Shown piece after piece: positions 10,473 through 24,573 of a stretch of 64,000 nt of DNA. Within the stretch, counting starts at the first letter, position 1; each line of letters begins with the position of its first letter. The stretch is from Athripsodes cinereus (taxonomy: Eukaryota > Arthropoda > Insecta > Trichoptera > Leptoceridae), in NCBI GenBank assembly GCA_947579605.1, contig OX388305.1:31137542-31201541 (forward strand), given 5' to 3'. A model generated the notes under the pieces. The model was not told the origin of the DNA and did not search any database. It saw only the letters and a program-made list of their open reading frames with translations. The position numbers and the translations under genes were made by a program.

Positions 10473-13400
10473 ATGAATGATATTAACGTTGAGTTTATTA
10501 AGAGCAGTAACAAAACATTTGAAATGAACTTATTGATAAAACAACATGGACCTCCTCGTCCTTTATTAAATATAAATCAGAATTGTAAATCAAAAAATAA
10601 GAATTTTGTAAGAAAATTTAAGCCAGAATTTTACAACAAAGCTCAATGGTTATGTGGGTGTGAAAAATTAAACCGTCTCTTTTGTTTTCCGTGTTTACTA
10701 TATGATGGTGACTCAAGTTGGACAGTTACAGGTGTAAATGACTTGATTCATTTATCTGCTAAAATAAAAAAGCACAATACTTCGTCGATACATTTGAAAA
10801 ATGTCATGAATTTGGCCGTTTTGGGTACACTTGACATTCGTCAACAATTGGACAGCGCGTACAGAATTCATATTAATAAGCATAATGAAATGGTTGACCA
10901 AAATCGATATATTCTATCAAAATTAATAGACTGTGTAAAATTTTGTGGGGCCTTCGAATTGTGTCGCTGAGTTACGAAATCCGCTATAACACATTTTTGT
11001 AATACAGAGAAAATCGATAAAAACTATTATTTAAGTATTAAGCAAACTTTTTTGAAATAAAATAACTTTATTGATTGTAATATTGGTGTAACAATTTATT
11101 TTTAAAATAAATATTGTGATTAAATAAAAAAAGACGGTTCATTTTGTATAAATAAAATTTCACGTGTCGGCTTTTGATAGGCACATGATGTTAAAGCGGG
11201 TTTCGTAAGACACACAGGATGATATAGTGGATTTTGTTAGAACTACATTTAAGTGCAACATGATAATTTATTCCAGTGGCGTCAATAAATTAAAATGCTG
11301 ATATTTTATTTTAGCAATTATTTTTTTATATAAATAAAGCATGAGTATTTATATTTCAATAAAAACGTAAATTTAAATGAATTAACAAAATACGTTTTAT
11401 TACTTGCTTTTTTCTACAGAAAATGTAATATTTTCGAAACTTGAGGAAATTGTTGCCGTATGTAGAATTATTTTTTGGTCACCAAATTTTTCAAAAACTT
11501 TTTTATAGGAAAAAAATTGCAACTATCAAACTTAAGCGGCCCCACCCGTTGTTGAGTAATATGTACGAAACTTTAGGAAATTTATATTCGAAGTAAATTT
11601 TATTTTTGGCGGCAAAAAATAATACCATCAAAAACAAAATCTAATTCAAATGTAAATTGGCCCCACCCGTTTTCGAGTATTTTTTCCCTTAGAAAAGTTT
11701 TGTATTCGAATTAGATTTTATTTTTGCCGGTTTTATTTTATTTTTGTCGGCAAAATAAATACGTCTTATTAAGTACCGAAAGGCATACAATTTTAGTTTT
11801 GATTATACAACTTACAAAAAAAAGTGATTTTAAACATCAAGTAAGAATTCGCATTACGTGAAAGAAATGATAATCTATATTGTACATAAAAAAATTGATG
11901 ACTTTGGCTGAGGCACAAAAATGTTTCGGAGACTTATTTAATATTTTTTTATTATTTATTATGCATTTTTTTTTATTATGCATATATTTTTTTATGCAGA
12001 TTTATTTTCAATAAATGATAATATACCTGAATTATTTCATCATAATAATATTTATTTTTATTTCATAAATAGCATGATAAAAAAAAAGTGTTCACCTATG
12101 TCACATCAGAACTGCGCGCCACTGAATAAATACAGCAAAACGCACGAAATTCACTCAAAATATGTCAATATTTACTTACCGTTTTTGGCGTTGTAAGTAA
12201 ACTTTTCAACTTCCTGTATGACTTATCTTTTTCCTTTCTCTATTTTCTTTACATTTTTTAACATTAAAATCTTGATCACTCATTATGAATCAGTTTAAAT
12301 TGCAATTATTTAAGAGAACCCAGAACGCCAAACTCACCAGATAAGAACAATTTTGTACCGGCGGCCATATTGATTTTTTGAAAATACTGGACTCTTATTG
12401 GTTGGTTGTGTTATAGGGGATATTGAAAGGGACATTAAGTGATATAGTGGGATTCGTTTCTCAACCTCGTTTTATTTATTTTTTTCTGAAAAAATGGTGA
12501 ATGTTTTCAAGTAAACAATTTTCTAAAGTTATAGACAATTCGATTACGAATCCAACGACATATATAACTCAATTTTTGTTAAAATGTGTTATAGCGAATT
12601 TCGTAACTCAGCGACACAATTGGCATTACGTGGACACGATGAAACGTCAGATTCGTTGAATCCGGAAGTGTTTCGTGGGCTGATAGACTTTATTAAGGAG
12701 TTAGATATAGTTCTAAAACAACACCTGGAATCTGCAACTGTCTTCAAAGGAGTATCCAAGACCATACAGAACGATCTTTTGGACTCAATTTTAGAAGTTT
12801 ACCATAGACAAATAAAAAAACAAATTGACGATTGTGATTATATTGCTATACAAGCTGACGAAACTACAGACGCATCAACTACAACTCAGTTGGTTTTAAT
12901 TTTAAGGTATGTGTGGAGAGGAAAAATATACGAACATTTTTGGAAATATTTAATCCCCGAGTCCCACACAGCGGAAGGCTTGTACAATGCAATTTCAACT
13001 GAATTAAAGTTGTTGAACATTTCGTCCAATAAATTAATAGCGCAATGCTACGATGGCGCATCTGTTATGAGCGGTAAAATTGGAGGAGTGCAGGCGAAAA
13101 TAAAACAGGACTTCCCCTTTGCACATTTTGTACATTGCTACGCACACCAATTGAATTTAATAATTGAGAAATGTGCATCAAAATACAACGTACTTAAGAA
13201 GTTTTTCGCAAACCTCCAGGCATTCCCTGTTTTCTTCTCAAGATCGTCCAAACGCACGAAAATATTAAAAGAAGTGGCTGAGATAAAAATCCCTTCAGCT
13301 CCACAGACACGCTGGAATTTTAACAGCAAAACTGCCAATTGTGTATTTACATATGCTGAACTGTTAATTGAATGCATGGAGAAGATTTTAGAAACAGATA

Positions 13401-14200
13401 ACGATTCAAATACCATAAATCAAGCAGATATGCTTCTGAGGTATCTTAAGGATGAGCACTTTATGTACTGGCTCAATTTTTTTAATCGTATATTTAAACA
13501 CACAGAAATATTATTTAACCAGCTACAATTAAGATCGCTAGATGCCAATAAAATAAAATGTTTTGTTTCTCAGTTTGAAAAATGCATTCAAAACATCCGA
13601 AATTCAATCGATTCAGTTTCGGAGCCGCCAACGAAACGAGCAAGATCAGAAAACTATGTCATTTGCATAGAAATTTGTGATATTATTATTCAGGAAGTAA
13701 GAAATAGATTCCAGTATACAGGACACTTAGTCTCATCCGTTTTATTCGAATCAGACAATTTTAAAAATTATAGAGCTAATTTTCCTCATGACGAATTTTC
13801 AATAACCATTAACACTTACCCTTTCCTGGATAAATATAAATTAAAAAGTGAACTGTGTGCTATATATGAACGAGATGACTTCACCAGTGCTGCCGGTTCA
13901 GCTGCAATTTTGGAGTTGTTCCACAAAACTAACCTTTTAGAACCTTTCTCCGAAACAGTGAAACTACTGACAATTATTTGTACCATCCCCATGACATCTG
14001 TAGAAAGTGAAAGGTGCTTTTCTACATTAAAGAGAATAAAGTCGTTTTTAAGAAGCACCATGAGTCAAGATCGGCTAAATGCATTATCAGTTCTCAGCAT
14101 AGAAAAACAATTTTTACAAACCATACCCAATTTCAATCAAGAAGTGACCGAAGTATTTGCGCATCAAAAAAATAGGAGGATCGATCTTCTCTATAAGTGA
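10473..14200 (+). pseudogene. hAT transposase, ZMYM1/TTF-zinc-finger type, split by an insertion
   Basis: The gene is read in two parts, 10473-10960 and 12622-14200, which share one frame once the insertion and its AATT duplication are set aside. The N-terminal part holds a TTF-type zinc finger (cysteines in WLCGCEKLNRLFCFPCLLY). The C-terminal part has the DUF4371/RNase-H-like region (IAIQADETTDASTTTQ, first catalytic Asp; CYDGASVMSG, second Asp; HCYAHQLNL) and the hAT dimerisation domain (TSVESERCFSTLKRIK). The combined length, about 690 residues, is normal for this family. The inserted DNA places a stop nine bases into it, so no full transposase can be made unless the insert is spliced out. 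Domesticated relatives (ZMYM1, ZBED types) exist, but the intact ends here indicate a transposon rather than a host gene. Confidence 0.88.
10961..12617. mobile_element. Non-autonomous DNA transposon inserted in hAT transposase
   Basis: Ends are near-perfect inverted repeats of about 33 bases starting GTGTCGCTGAGTTACGAAAT, flanked by AATT on both sides (10957-10960 and 12618-12621), a 4-bp target duplication. A motif close to TATAGYGNATTTCGTA recurs near both ends and at about 11195, 11225 and 12440. The middle is AT-rich with two related blocks containing GGCCCCACCCGTT (about 11535 and 11660). No transposase is encoded. The superfamily is not recognised; 4-bp duplications occur in Ginger and Sola1 but the ends do not identify it. 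Confidence 0.8.
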
Positions 14201-14515
14201 TAAGGTAGGAAACTATAGCTATTATTTTTTACTTGTATCACATATTTTTTTAATTAATGTACAATGGGAATGGGAAGTTTTCTAGCAATATAATCTATTG
14301 TTAATTAATGTTATCTTTTTAATCTCGCGTGTATGTTTTATGATATTCCTAATAATTCCTAAAGGTCTGATCCTAATGTCATAAAAAAATAGAAACAATT
14401 GAATGAAATTCATCATTTGATAGCTAAAAATATGTATGGTCACACGGGACGGCTTCTGGTATTTTAGTTTACCTATTACGCGCACCCCCACACCTATTCC
14501 CACGAGCCGCTACTG

Positions 14516-14590
14516 GTGGGAACCTATGTTGAAAGAGCATCGTCTTCAATTTGCTCCTGAATATTGTGATTGATTGGTTTTTACGAAGGT
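14516..14590. repeat. Right half of repeat split by the hAT transposon
   Basis: It starts with the right target duplication GTGGGAAC and continues CTATGTTGAAAGAGC...TTGCTCCTGAATATTG, colinear with 4780-4850. The left half is 9410-9463. Confidence 0.7.
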
Positions 14591-16978
14591 CCTCGGGCGG
14601 TCGACTCTAGATGACAGGTCCTGCGACACCGAAATCCCTGCTATAGAAGTAGGTGGATGTCTGTGCTGAGCATAGGGGTCTACTTGCAGGTGTTTTGAGA
14701 ACATAGAAGCTATCTAGAAGCATTATGAAACTAATTTTTTTCTTGTGTTCATTGATTATTAGCAAATTTACATAAAATATATTTAAATAAAATACAATCA
14801 ATATAACAGAGTATTTTGGATTTCAATTACTACTACTACTATACCATCATGGCATATCCCACAAGTGGGGCAGCCAGCAGACCAACTGCACATGTAAGAA
14901 ACATGCAAACTGTCCTCTTCGTGCCAATATAAAATCAAGACATTCAGGATGGGTGGCAAACCTCATCGCTGAATAAGTGATCACTGGATTTCAATTAGTT
15001 GACTATTATTGTGTACTACCTGTAAAAATATAATACTACTATGCCATCACAGCATATCCCACAAGTGGGGTACCCAGCAGATCAGTTGCATGTAATAAAC
15101 ATGCAACCAACTCTCGCTGAATTTATAATGTGGAATGACTAGATTTTTTCAAACACCTACCTTTTACTAGACACTCAAAAACTTACAGAGAAGAGTAGGA
15201 GACAAATTCTTTACATAGGTACATATTTATATGTTTTTCCAACTGAGCTTATCACAATGTGGTTAGTGGAGCCCTGAAATATATATCTGATATACTTATG
15301 ACTGGGTACCTACACATTATAATATTATGTACCTACTCTATATCCACAAGCAGACACTTGTGTATGTATAGTATTGGTAGAAGTATATTTATACTTACCT
15401 ATTATACTGAACCATTCATAAAATATAATATCATTATCGCTTCACTGTACATACATTGGTACATTGTATTTGCATATCGGTTATACGAGTCACAGGATCG
15501 GGACACCACTCACGGCACTCTCACAATATACAACATCATCCTTGTCAATCGTAATTTACCAAAGTACGAAATGTACTAAAGAATAATATTATTGTGTACA
15601 ATTACAGTTGAATTGGTTAGAGCGTTCTTATTCAAAATGACTAACAAGCTTTTGTAAGGCACGAGAAATATTTTTATGAAGTTACATTGTTCAATCTGTG
15701 ATTCACTATATTATAATCTGAGTTGAAATCACAGTGAAGTGAGTCGGGAACTATGAACTCCTCTGTTCTCCAATCATATCCCTGTTACATTGTATCCCGA
15801 CGGATATTTGCTAAATTAAAATACAAAATAATCTACCTACAGTCTCGTCACTATTAACAACATCGATAGTTATGCTTCTGATATGCCTAGTGTAAGGTAG
15901 TGTGAAATAAATAAAAATAATTGTCGTTATTACTACTTTCTGTCACGTAACTATACTTGCATAATATACCAGTGTGTTGAAAACATAAAAAATTTCACTT
16001 ATTTAGTGTAGGTAATATTAAAAAAAAAGTGAAAATAGTGTTTACAAGTACCTAAATATTTATTACGTGTTTGAATCTCTCTCAAAAAGTTTGAAATTAA
16101 TCACTTACGTATTGATTTACTGTGTATGTATGTATGTACCTACTACCTACATAATAATATTATTTTGTGTTTACTACTTATGTACTGTATTGTGTTGCGA
16201 AATCCACGTGGTAGATATTAGATACTGTAGTGGCTACCAACCTACTACTTTACTGAAAATATACATAAACAATCCACACGCGGAGTGATGTAATAGTATG
16301 TGTGTGTAACAATAGGTAAGTGTGTATCGCAGTACTTGTGTAAAGTGGCAAACCTTCCTGTAGGAAGAACATACATACCTAGCTGTGGTGGTGACTATAC
16401 ATAATATTATTACTATAATACTGTATACTAGTGCATATATACCTACCTAATGCATACATACATGCATGCAAGTTAAGCACACCACATCGCCGAATCAGCG
16501 CACGTTGCAGTATATAATTCAACACTGCTTCGAAATTTATTATATTAGTTTGCACATGCAGTGAGTGATGCAATTTTGAAAAATTACTCGTGTACTGTAA
16601 TATAAAACTATATTTAAAGTGAACCTACTGAATTATTCATCAGTAATTGTAGAAGCAAGTGAGTGAAAAGGGTATCTGTCGGGGTATTTGTGCCTACATA
16701 ACACTCAGATATTATGTATTTTCTACTGTGCAGTACTGTATATATAGTGTGGACATAATAATAAAAATAATATAAGACAGTTTTTAGTTCACCGATACCG
16801 GCACCGGCAGTTTGCCGCCACATGTTAATGGGGTTTGTTGTGTATGTGTCGTTCTATATGATAGTACCTAAATTACTTACCAGATCAATGTTAATTTGAA
16901 TTAGGTACCAGTGAATACTAACAATTATTGTTATTGTGCTCCTTCGTATTTATTTTTAAAGTTACAAAAACTGTAACA
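14591..16978. other. Upstream region of the transporter gene
   Basis: No gene is recognised. Two direct copies of the CCCACAAGTGGGG repeat lie at 14829-14985 and 15035-15220. The 1 kb before the transporter start codon is rich in TACCTAC-type low complexity. A possible 3' splice site (TTTTTAAAG, about 16952-16960) precedes the start codon, so the promoter may lie farther upstream with a non-coding first exon. Confidence 0.4.
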
Positions 16979-19900
16979 ATGGTTCAAGTGGCTGCTTCGG
17001 ATTTACATCCACCCCGAATCCTCGTCACTGGCGAGGATTCCGGGAACATGAAGAAGACGGAGTCCGATGGGAAAATAAAAATGAAAAAGGAGATAGGTCT
17101 TCTTGATGGTGTTGCAATCATTGTAGGCATCATCATAGGAGCTGGTATATTTGTGTCTCCCAAAGGAGTACTCATATACTCTGGCTCCACAGGACAGGCT
17201 ATTATTGTATGGATCCTGTCTGGAGTTCTTTCCATGATTGGTGCACTCTGCTACGCTGAACTTGGTAAGTTCACATCAGAATATAAACCCCTAAAAAAAT
17301 GGAAACTTCCCCTTTTTCAATATTCAACAATTTCTGAAACCAAATAAGATTTTTTTCATTAATTGTGTCGGCATTTACTTTGTAACACTTCATTTTAAAT
17401 TATCAAATAAAATAAAATAAATATTTATTATTATTTTGTTTTGTGTTACTGTTGAGTAAGACTAACGCACGACCGGTTTCGCGGACTCCGAGTTCGCATC
17501 ATCAGGTGCTGATCTATACTGAATAAAACTGAATAAAACTCATTTCGTGCGTTAGTCTTACTCAACAGTAACACAAAACAAAATAATAATAAATATTTAT
17601 TTTATTTTATATGATAATTTAAGATTTTTTTCTTTTATAGGAAGTTACGATTAAATATAAAAGGTTTCCTTCTTTTATCTTAGGATCAGGTTATATTAAA
17701 ATCACATTGATATTAAGAGCAGGTACATTACATTATATAGTCAGGTATTAATCGAAAATAAGGATATCAATGATATTTTGTGGTGATTTTTTTTCATTCA
17801 TACTATTTATTTATTTATTCTTATTTACTTAGGTATTGATTATAAACAATCACATAGAAGGTATACATTTAAGTAAGATCCGATCAATATACAGAGGGCG
17901 AGTTTATGGCAAAGGCGCGATCTCTTCCAACTAACCCAAAAATTAATTTATTTATTACCAAGTTTTATCTACCTAAAATGCTCTGGCGTCAGAAAGTCTT
18001 TACCGCATTGTCATATATAATAATAATTATATAGTTACCTGCCAGGTCAATATTTTATAATCTGTTCGCAGAATACTTTCTCAAGGGGAAACTCGACACA
18101 GGAATGGCAAATATGTATAATTGCCTACCGCTTACCATTCGTTGACTTGATTGATTAGGACATTTACTTGGTTTTTGCTCCCTAAACACACCTGTATACT
18201 AATTTATCAATTAATTACAGTAGGGCTTCATTAATCCGGACGTTTCTCTTCTATGCTTGACTCTCTACTTTCACGTAATATGAACATTCTTTTAATCTTT
18301 CACGGCAAACTTACCCTCTAGATTTCCACTTCTGAAAGCTTTTTTAAGATAATTTTCCGTAATTTTCTAAATAGTCAAAACTCAAAATTATTGTTTAACA
18401 CTTAAGAGAAACAGTCCCGTTTTTGAGATATTGAATTATTCTCCCCATGGGAAAGGAATGCGATGTAAGGTATTGAATATTTTGGCGTATCAAACATACC
18501 TCAATCCGATCATATTACAATTTTGTTAGCAGAATAAAATTATCAGCCATTAACTCAAAATTAAAAGTATTGATTTGATTTATTTTTCCTATTTACCGAC
18601 GACATTCTACGCTTACTTAATGCACTGAGAAAAATACTAACGAAATTTCACAACGAATCATTGGTACGTACTATCATATTAGAACCAGAGATAGTACAAA
18701 CGATTCATTAGTAAGAATCTATAATATTAACTTTTCGCAAACAAATTGTTGGTAAATTTACCAATAATTTGTATGCGAAAAGTTAATATTATAGATTCGT
18801 ACTAACGAATCGTTTGTACTATCTCTGGTCCTAATCTGATAGTACGTACAAATGATTCGTTGTGAGTATTTTTCTCAGTGTGAATATCCAATATGATTGA
18901 AAAAGATAATTCATAATTCTCTCGATGTCGGGTGCCTTGCCGGAAAAAAAAGAAAGAAGAATAAGATACTTTGAGTGTTATTTCAGCTTTTTTTCTGTTT
19001 TGTGTTAATTGAAAATATATAATTAACTTTTAAAACAAATCAAAGCAATCAAATCAAATATTATATGATGAATCAAATATTATATGGTACGGATACTATT
19101 TTATGGACAGTGCCAGTTTTTTAAAAACTTTTTAAATCTAGTGCACATAAAATTTATTTCGAACACATATCCGAAAAAGCTCGGACTAAAAATTGTAAAA
19201 GTACTTAGCCCTACGTCATTATTACCTATTATTATTCATGAACCCTTCCCTTCACTTCTGGTGACGTTTACTTATACGTACAATCCTGCTATTGTGATCT
19301 ACATACATAATAATTACCTATATGTAAATGCATGCAATTGTTAAATAGTTACCCACCTAATATTTCTAAAATGCATACTTACTTATAAGTAATAATATAT
19401 GGTACTTCTCCCCACAACCATTTTAAGTTGAAATACAATAGCTACTTGTATTCCCAAGTTACTTAGTTTCAATTTGCACCTGTCCCAAAAACAACTCCTT
19501 TCAAAAGGCAAATAGGTATTATTATTCGTCGACAATGTAAAGCTCTCATGTGTTAGTGATATTATAATCTTTTGGAATGATTGATTCATAAATAAATTGC
19601 TGAATTTAAGGTATAAAATGCTTTTGTTTTTTCGAGCACCTACTTTTACAGGACACTTGAAAATTTACAGAAGTGAATGGGAGACCAATGCATTGCCGGG
19701 TGCTCCACGAAACAAATCTCCTACTAAACCCATCCTAACTTCTTTTTTATTAATCTTCTTGTTTCACAATGTACCTAAGTACTTGTACATAGCAATAGAA
19801 AATAACAAATTAAATACATCGAATTCTTAAACAATACATTTATTTCTATCTATCTACACCCTCACGCCATGTCCCAGGAGGGGTAGGCAGAGAGAACGGA

Positions 19901-22900
19901 ACGCCATATAGATCTATCCTTACAAACTTCTTTCGCTTCGTCCACATTCATCCATCCATTTATTTATCTTCTTTATTTTATACAAGGTAATAGAAATAAC
20001 AAAAAAGATAATAAAATTAATGTATTACAGAACACTGTTTTACTTGCACTTCACTTTATTCAAATGTGAAAACGTTTTCGAACATTAACTGTTCATTATC
20101 GATGACAATGCAATACTCATCGATAATGAACAGTTAATGTTCGAAAACGTTCTGACATTTGAATAAAGTGAAGTGGAAGTAAAACAGTGTTCTGTAATAC
20201 ATTAATTTTATTATTTTATAAAATGACGTTCCACAAAGTTTCTCTCGCAAATTTCGAAAATTTATTTTTTAACAAAAAAGATGCTATTTATTGCATGCAA
20301 ATTAAAAAAAGGCAAATTTACACATATTTTTAGTTTTAAATTTTTCGTGTTTAATTTTCTAATTGATTTGATTTGACTAATTTTATAATTATTGTTATAC
20401 AGTAGTTTGATTCCCAATAATTATTATATTTTGTTCTTCGCCAATTGTTGTTCTCGTCTTGCTCCAACTATGTTGTGAATGAGAATTATGTTTTGTTTTT
20501 ATTTATAGTATAACATGTAAAAGGCTCACACCGTGGATGTATGTATAAATAAATAAAATATAAATATATCAAACAAAAAAACATCGAAGCCATACAATCA
20601 TAATGCTACCAAGAAATCCTACTAGGTAAAACCTGAGCGTGGGATACCTATTCATAACATTTTAATATATTATTTCCTACTTGTAAATACTATTGTTGAC
20701 ATTCTACTTTAATTTTTTTTAAACATATTCAAGAGAACTGAAAAATGTCAATATATCAACATTGACGAAAGCGCGCGAGATTTAAATAAATCTATGTGAA
20801 AAATTAACTGTGTTGTAATTTAAAGTAGATATCATCAATTCGTGAATTCTCACTCTGTGAATGTACAAACCTTAGAATTATTAAATAATATTGTTCTTAA
20901 TATGTGATTTTATACTCCTGAAAGGCATTCGTAAAAAAATCACAATTCTTAGGTGACATAAATAGGTTTATGCAGCGATTTTTATCTTAATCAACCGTAC
21001 GTTAATATGTGTAATATGTTATCAAAGCGAAAAGCATAGTGCCTATTGCTAAAAATAAATAAACCTGTGAAAAAATAAATTATAGTTTTTAATTTGAATG
21101 TATACCTTTTATGTAATTGTTTATATTCAATGTACAGTAAAGAATGATGAATAAATAAACGAAAAAAAATTATGCAGTAAAAGAAATATATATGTATTTT
21201 GGAGGAGTTAAAAAAATAAAATGTGACAGTATGAATAAATAAATAAAGGTTTATTGGCATCAAAATATGCAGTATTCAAGTATAGATACGTGTCTACAGA
21301 AAATTTTCACAAATCACTGTAACTTGTTTAGTTACATTTTTTAGTTAGACTAATTAGAGTCTTAATAGTAACTACACTAACTTTCAATTCACATTCTTCC
21401 TACTGTTCTCTCGATTCCTCTTTCAATCACCATGATCTTGTTTTTTTTTCGTTCATTATTAATCCATTCTGTCTCCTTTTTTATCCTTGAAATCCTGTAA
21501 TAGTAACATTCGTATTCTTTACACAATGTTTTTGAGTTCCAGCATTTATCAACTTCTATAGCCGTACCTATTCACAAAGAAACCCGTCTAACCACACGTT
21601 TGTAAAGAGTAATAAATTAGTCATACAATAATCGGAAGTATTATTTGTCTCTATTTGTTGCCATGCTGTGTTACTGAAATAATGTGTAGGTAAAATATAT
21701 GGAATAGAAGTTATTCTGTATTTATGAGTACTGTTCTAGGAATTTAGTTACGAGTCAAACAAGATTGAACGACAATCCGCACTGATTGTCTTAATTCTGT
21801 GTCACAGAGAAAACATCCAATCGGAATTACAAATATTAGGTACACACGACATTCCCGACTATCGGACCAACTATTGGAATGAGATCGGTAGGATTAAGGG
21901 ATTAGTGTACTGGAGCATCAAGGAGTCTATCTCTAGAATGCCATGGTTCCATAACTCCAGGTTTTCCAGGTCTGAGATTGTCGCTTTGACTCGCATTCGC
22001 TTTAATCACCACAGATTAGACAGTCATATTTTTAGGATAGATTTACTCTAAACCATGTCTTCCTCGGTTGCCCAATAAGAGACTCATACGATTTGTATTA
22101 CAAGGTAACTGAAGTCCAGTATCCGATCAACATGTATTGCCTATTGCACTTTGATACCCTTTCTGTACTCGTATATCTCAAAATTTAAAAATCCGCCAAA
22201 AAAAGCCTTAAAATTATGCGATACCTTAAAATTATGTGATAGAAGGCAGACCCCATCACCATGTGGGACTAATAATTGCCCAAGGAGAAGAAGATAATAG
22301 ATAACAGATAATAAATAATAAATACTACTATTACTACTACTGCTAGCCCTCTTCTCTCTATTGCTGAATAAAGGCCTCTTCAAAACTTTTACACACTTTC
22401 CTATCTCGAGCAACACGATACCACTGTTTTCCCATCTCCTGGATAATCTTTTTTGGAGTCTTCCTTCGCTTTTTTTGTCCTCCCACGGCCTCCATTCAAG
22501 AATTCTGGAAGTCCATCTGCCATCCTCTCGTCTTTCCACATGGCCAGCCCATCGCCGATTTTGTCTCTCCATGGCACATTGCACACACCTCAGTTTTCGT
22601 TTGCTCGCAAGTGTTAGCGTCATAGTTTCTAGTCTCTAGCCCATAAATTATGTAATCACTGACAGGACACACGAATCGTAAAGCTTTCTCTTAAAACTTG
22701 TGAGGAACTCATTATTTTTAAATATATAAAATAAATAATATTTAGTATGTTTATTATTAGGATATTCGTGACGAGCGTAGGTATAGGTATTATTTATTAA
22801 TATCAATTGATAACATCTATTCAAATTTCTCACACACGCATGTTCTGTTTTTAAAAAGTTTAAAACTTTTTTAACTCTTCACTAATTTTGTACCTAAATA

Positions 22901-24531
22901 ACATCGCTGAATCTGTATCACTGACAAATTAAAAAGCAGCCCACGTAGACAATTCGTTTAATTCTAGATGTTAAAAAGGAAGTTTTGATTAAGTATAAAA
23001 GTATGTTATTGACAATAGCATGACGTGCCAATAACTACTCGTTGCTTGTGAAAACTACTGATGAGCATGATCATATTTCGTCGTTTTCCTTATTAATATT
23101 TCTGCAACCTAGCTAAATATGTCATACAATAAACGCACACGAGAGATCTTAGAGCACATCGGTAATCTCTTTAGAAATACCCTGCAAATTGTTTGGTATG
23201 TGATTCATTTATCAAATCAGTGAAATATCGCAACCGCACCCTTCCTAGTTTCAATTACATTGTTATTTTATTTTGTTTTCAATTACATAGGTATCTTTGT
23301 GTATAACACAATTACCGTTCATAATTAACCCACAGCAACAGCTGATTAAAAATATTCTGGCGGGTAAATGCTCAATCTTTGTTTTTTATCGGTTTGTTTA
23401 CTCTTTCTACGGAGGTTAGTATGAATAAAAAAAAACAATGACCATTAATAAATGTTAAGAAATTGGTAAATCACGTAAATTTATTTGTTTACTGAATCTC
23501 ACATCTGCCTGAATAAAATACACTCGTACCTTAATTATTATTTAGAATAGAATAGGATCTTAGGACATGACCAAAGTATGTATTAATTTACTATTTTCTT
23601 GAGTAATGATTTACTTTTAATTAATATCAGCCAATATTTAAATATTTTACAGTCTATTGCGAATTCACCAACTTTAAATTTATAATATAGCATGTGGTTA
23701 GGATGTTGATTACATAACTTTTAAGTGGTTATAACCAAATCATATAAATTTATTTATTTACTAGAGAATATTTTACACGAAAAATTTTTAAATTTAGTAA
23801 AACCAAAGTGGCTGTTAGTATGGAATGGCTTTGGAATTTTCCAAAATGAATATGAAAGTGCTTTGACGGTTTTCATTGTGTGCCTAAAATAACTTCAAAA
23901 TCTTCTCCGTGCAATAAATATCCCGAAAATCATTCTCAACATAGGTAGTTCAATTGGTGTGGATATTTAGACGATGAAAGGATGACAGAAAGGCAATTCG
24001 TCTCATAGTAGGGGTTAGGGGTGTGTAACAAAGTAGAGCTTCCGAAAAACCATCATGATTATATTCACAGGCCACCGTGCACCTATAGAGAAAGAAAAAT
24101 TGGCGTGCATGCACGTATCTACGTAAAGGTGAAGGAAGCAAAATTAATGTGCAGTGATGGGTTGAATTGGTATTTAGTCCTTTCAGCCTAAGACAAGGAA
24201 TACAATGTTAAATGATAGATAGATAGATAGGTAAATTATGAACAGTCATTATGAGGGATGTTTTATCGACCTTGAAATATATAATATTGCTCTACGTGGT
24301 TAGATGGAAGAAATCACTATATAGTGATAATCTCGCCACTGCACATCATCACATTTTTTCGTGTGTATATTGCATTATTTAATTTGTTATATGATTGATG
24401 ATGTGCAAGAAGAATAAAATAAATAAAATATTTATATACTCGTATAAAAAAGGAAACTCATATTTAATTCATTACCCAGTAAATCTGCCAAGTGTGCTAT
24501 TTTTTTTTTATTAAAATTTATTCTGCGCAAA

Positions 24532-24573
<42 letters not shown>

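Larger units (their letters stand above)
9464..14515 (+). mobile_element. Complete hAT transposon (ZMYM1-like transposase), interrupted
   Basis: Termini are CATTGGCGGCC at the left and the complement of CAGTAGCGGCTC at the right, within the usual short, imperfect hAT range and flanked by the exact 8-bp duplication GTGGGAAC. Total length is 5052 bases, of which 1657 (10961-12617) are a later insertion, leaving a 3.4-kb element. One transposase gene is carried. The transposase frame is clean apart from the insertion, so the element was recently active when it was broken. Confidence 0.85.

Noticed and set aside
23055..23095. A second hammerhead motif (CTGATGAGC)
   Set aside because: No GAAA box at the right distance and no stem I pairing.
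24534..24570. CRISPR-like or regulatory array
   Set aside because: It is a plain (GA)n microsatellite, and nothing in the window resembles a repeat-spacer array.
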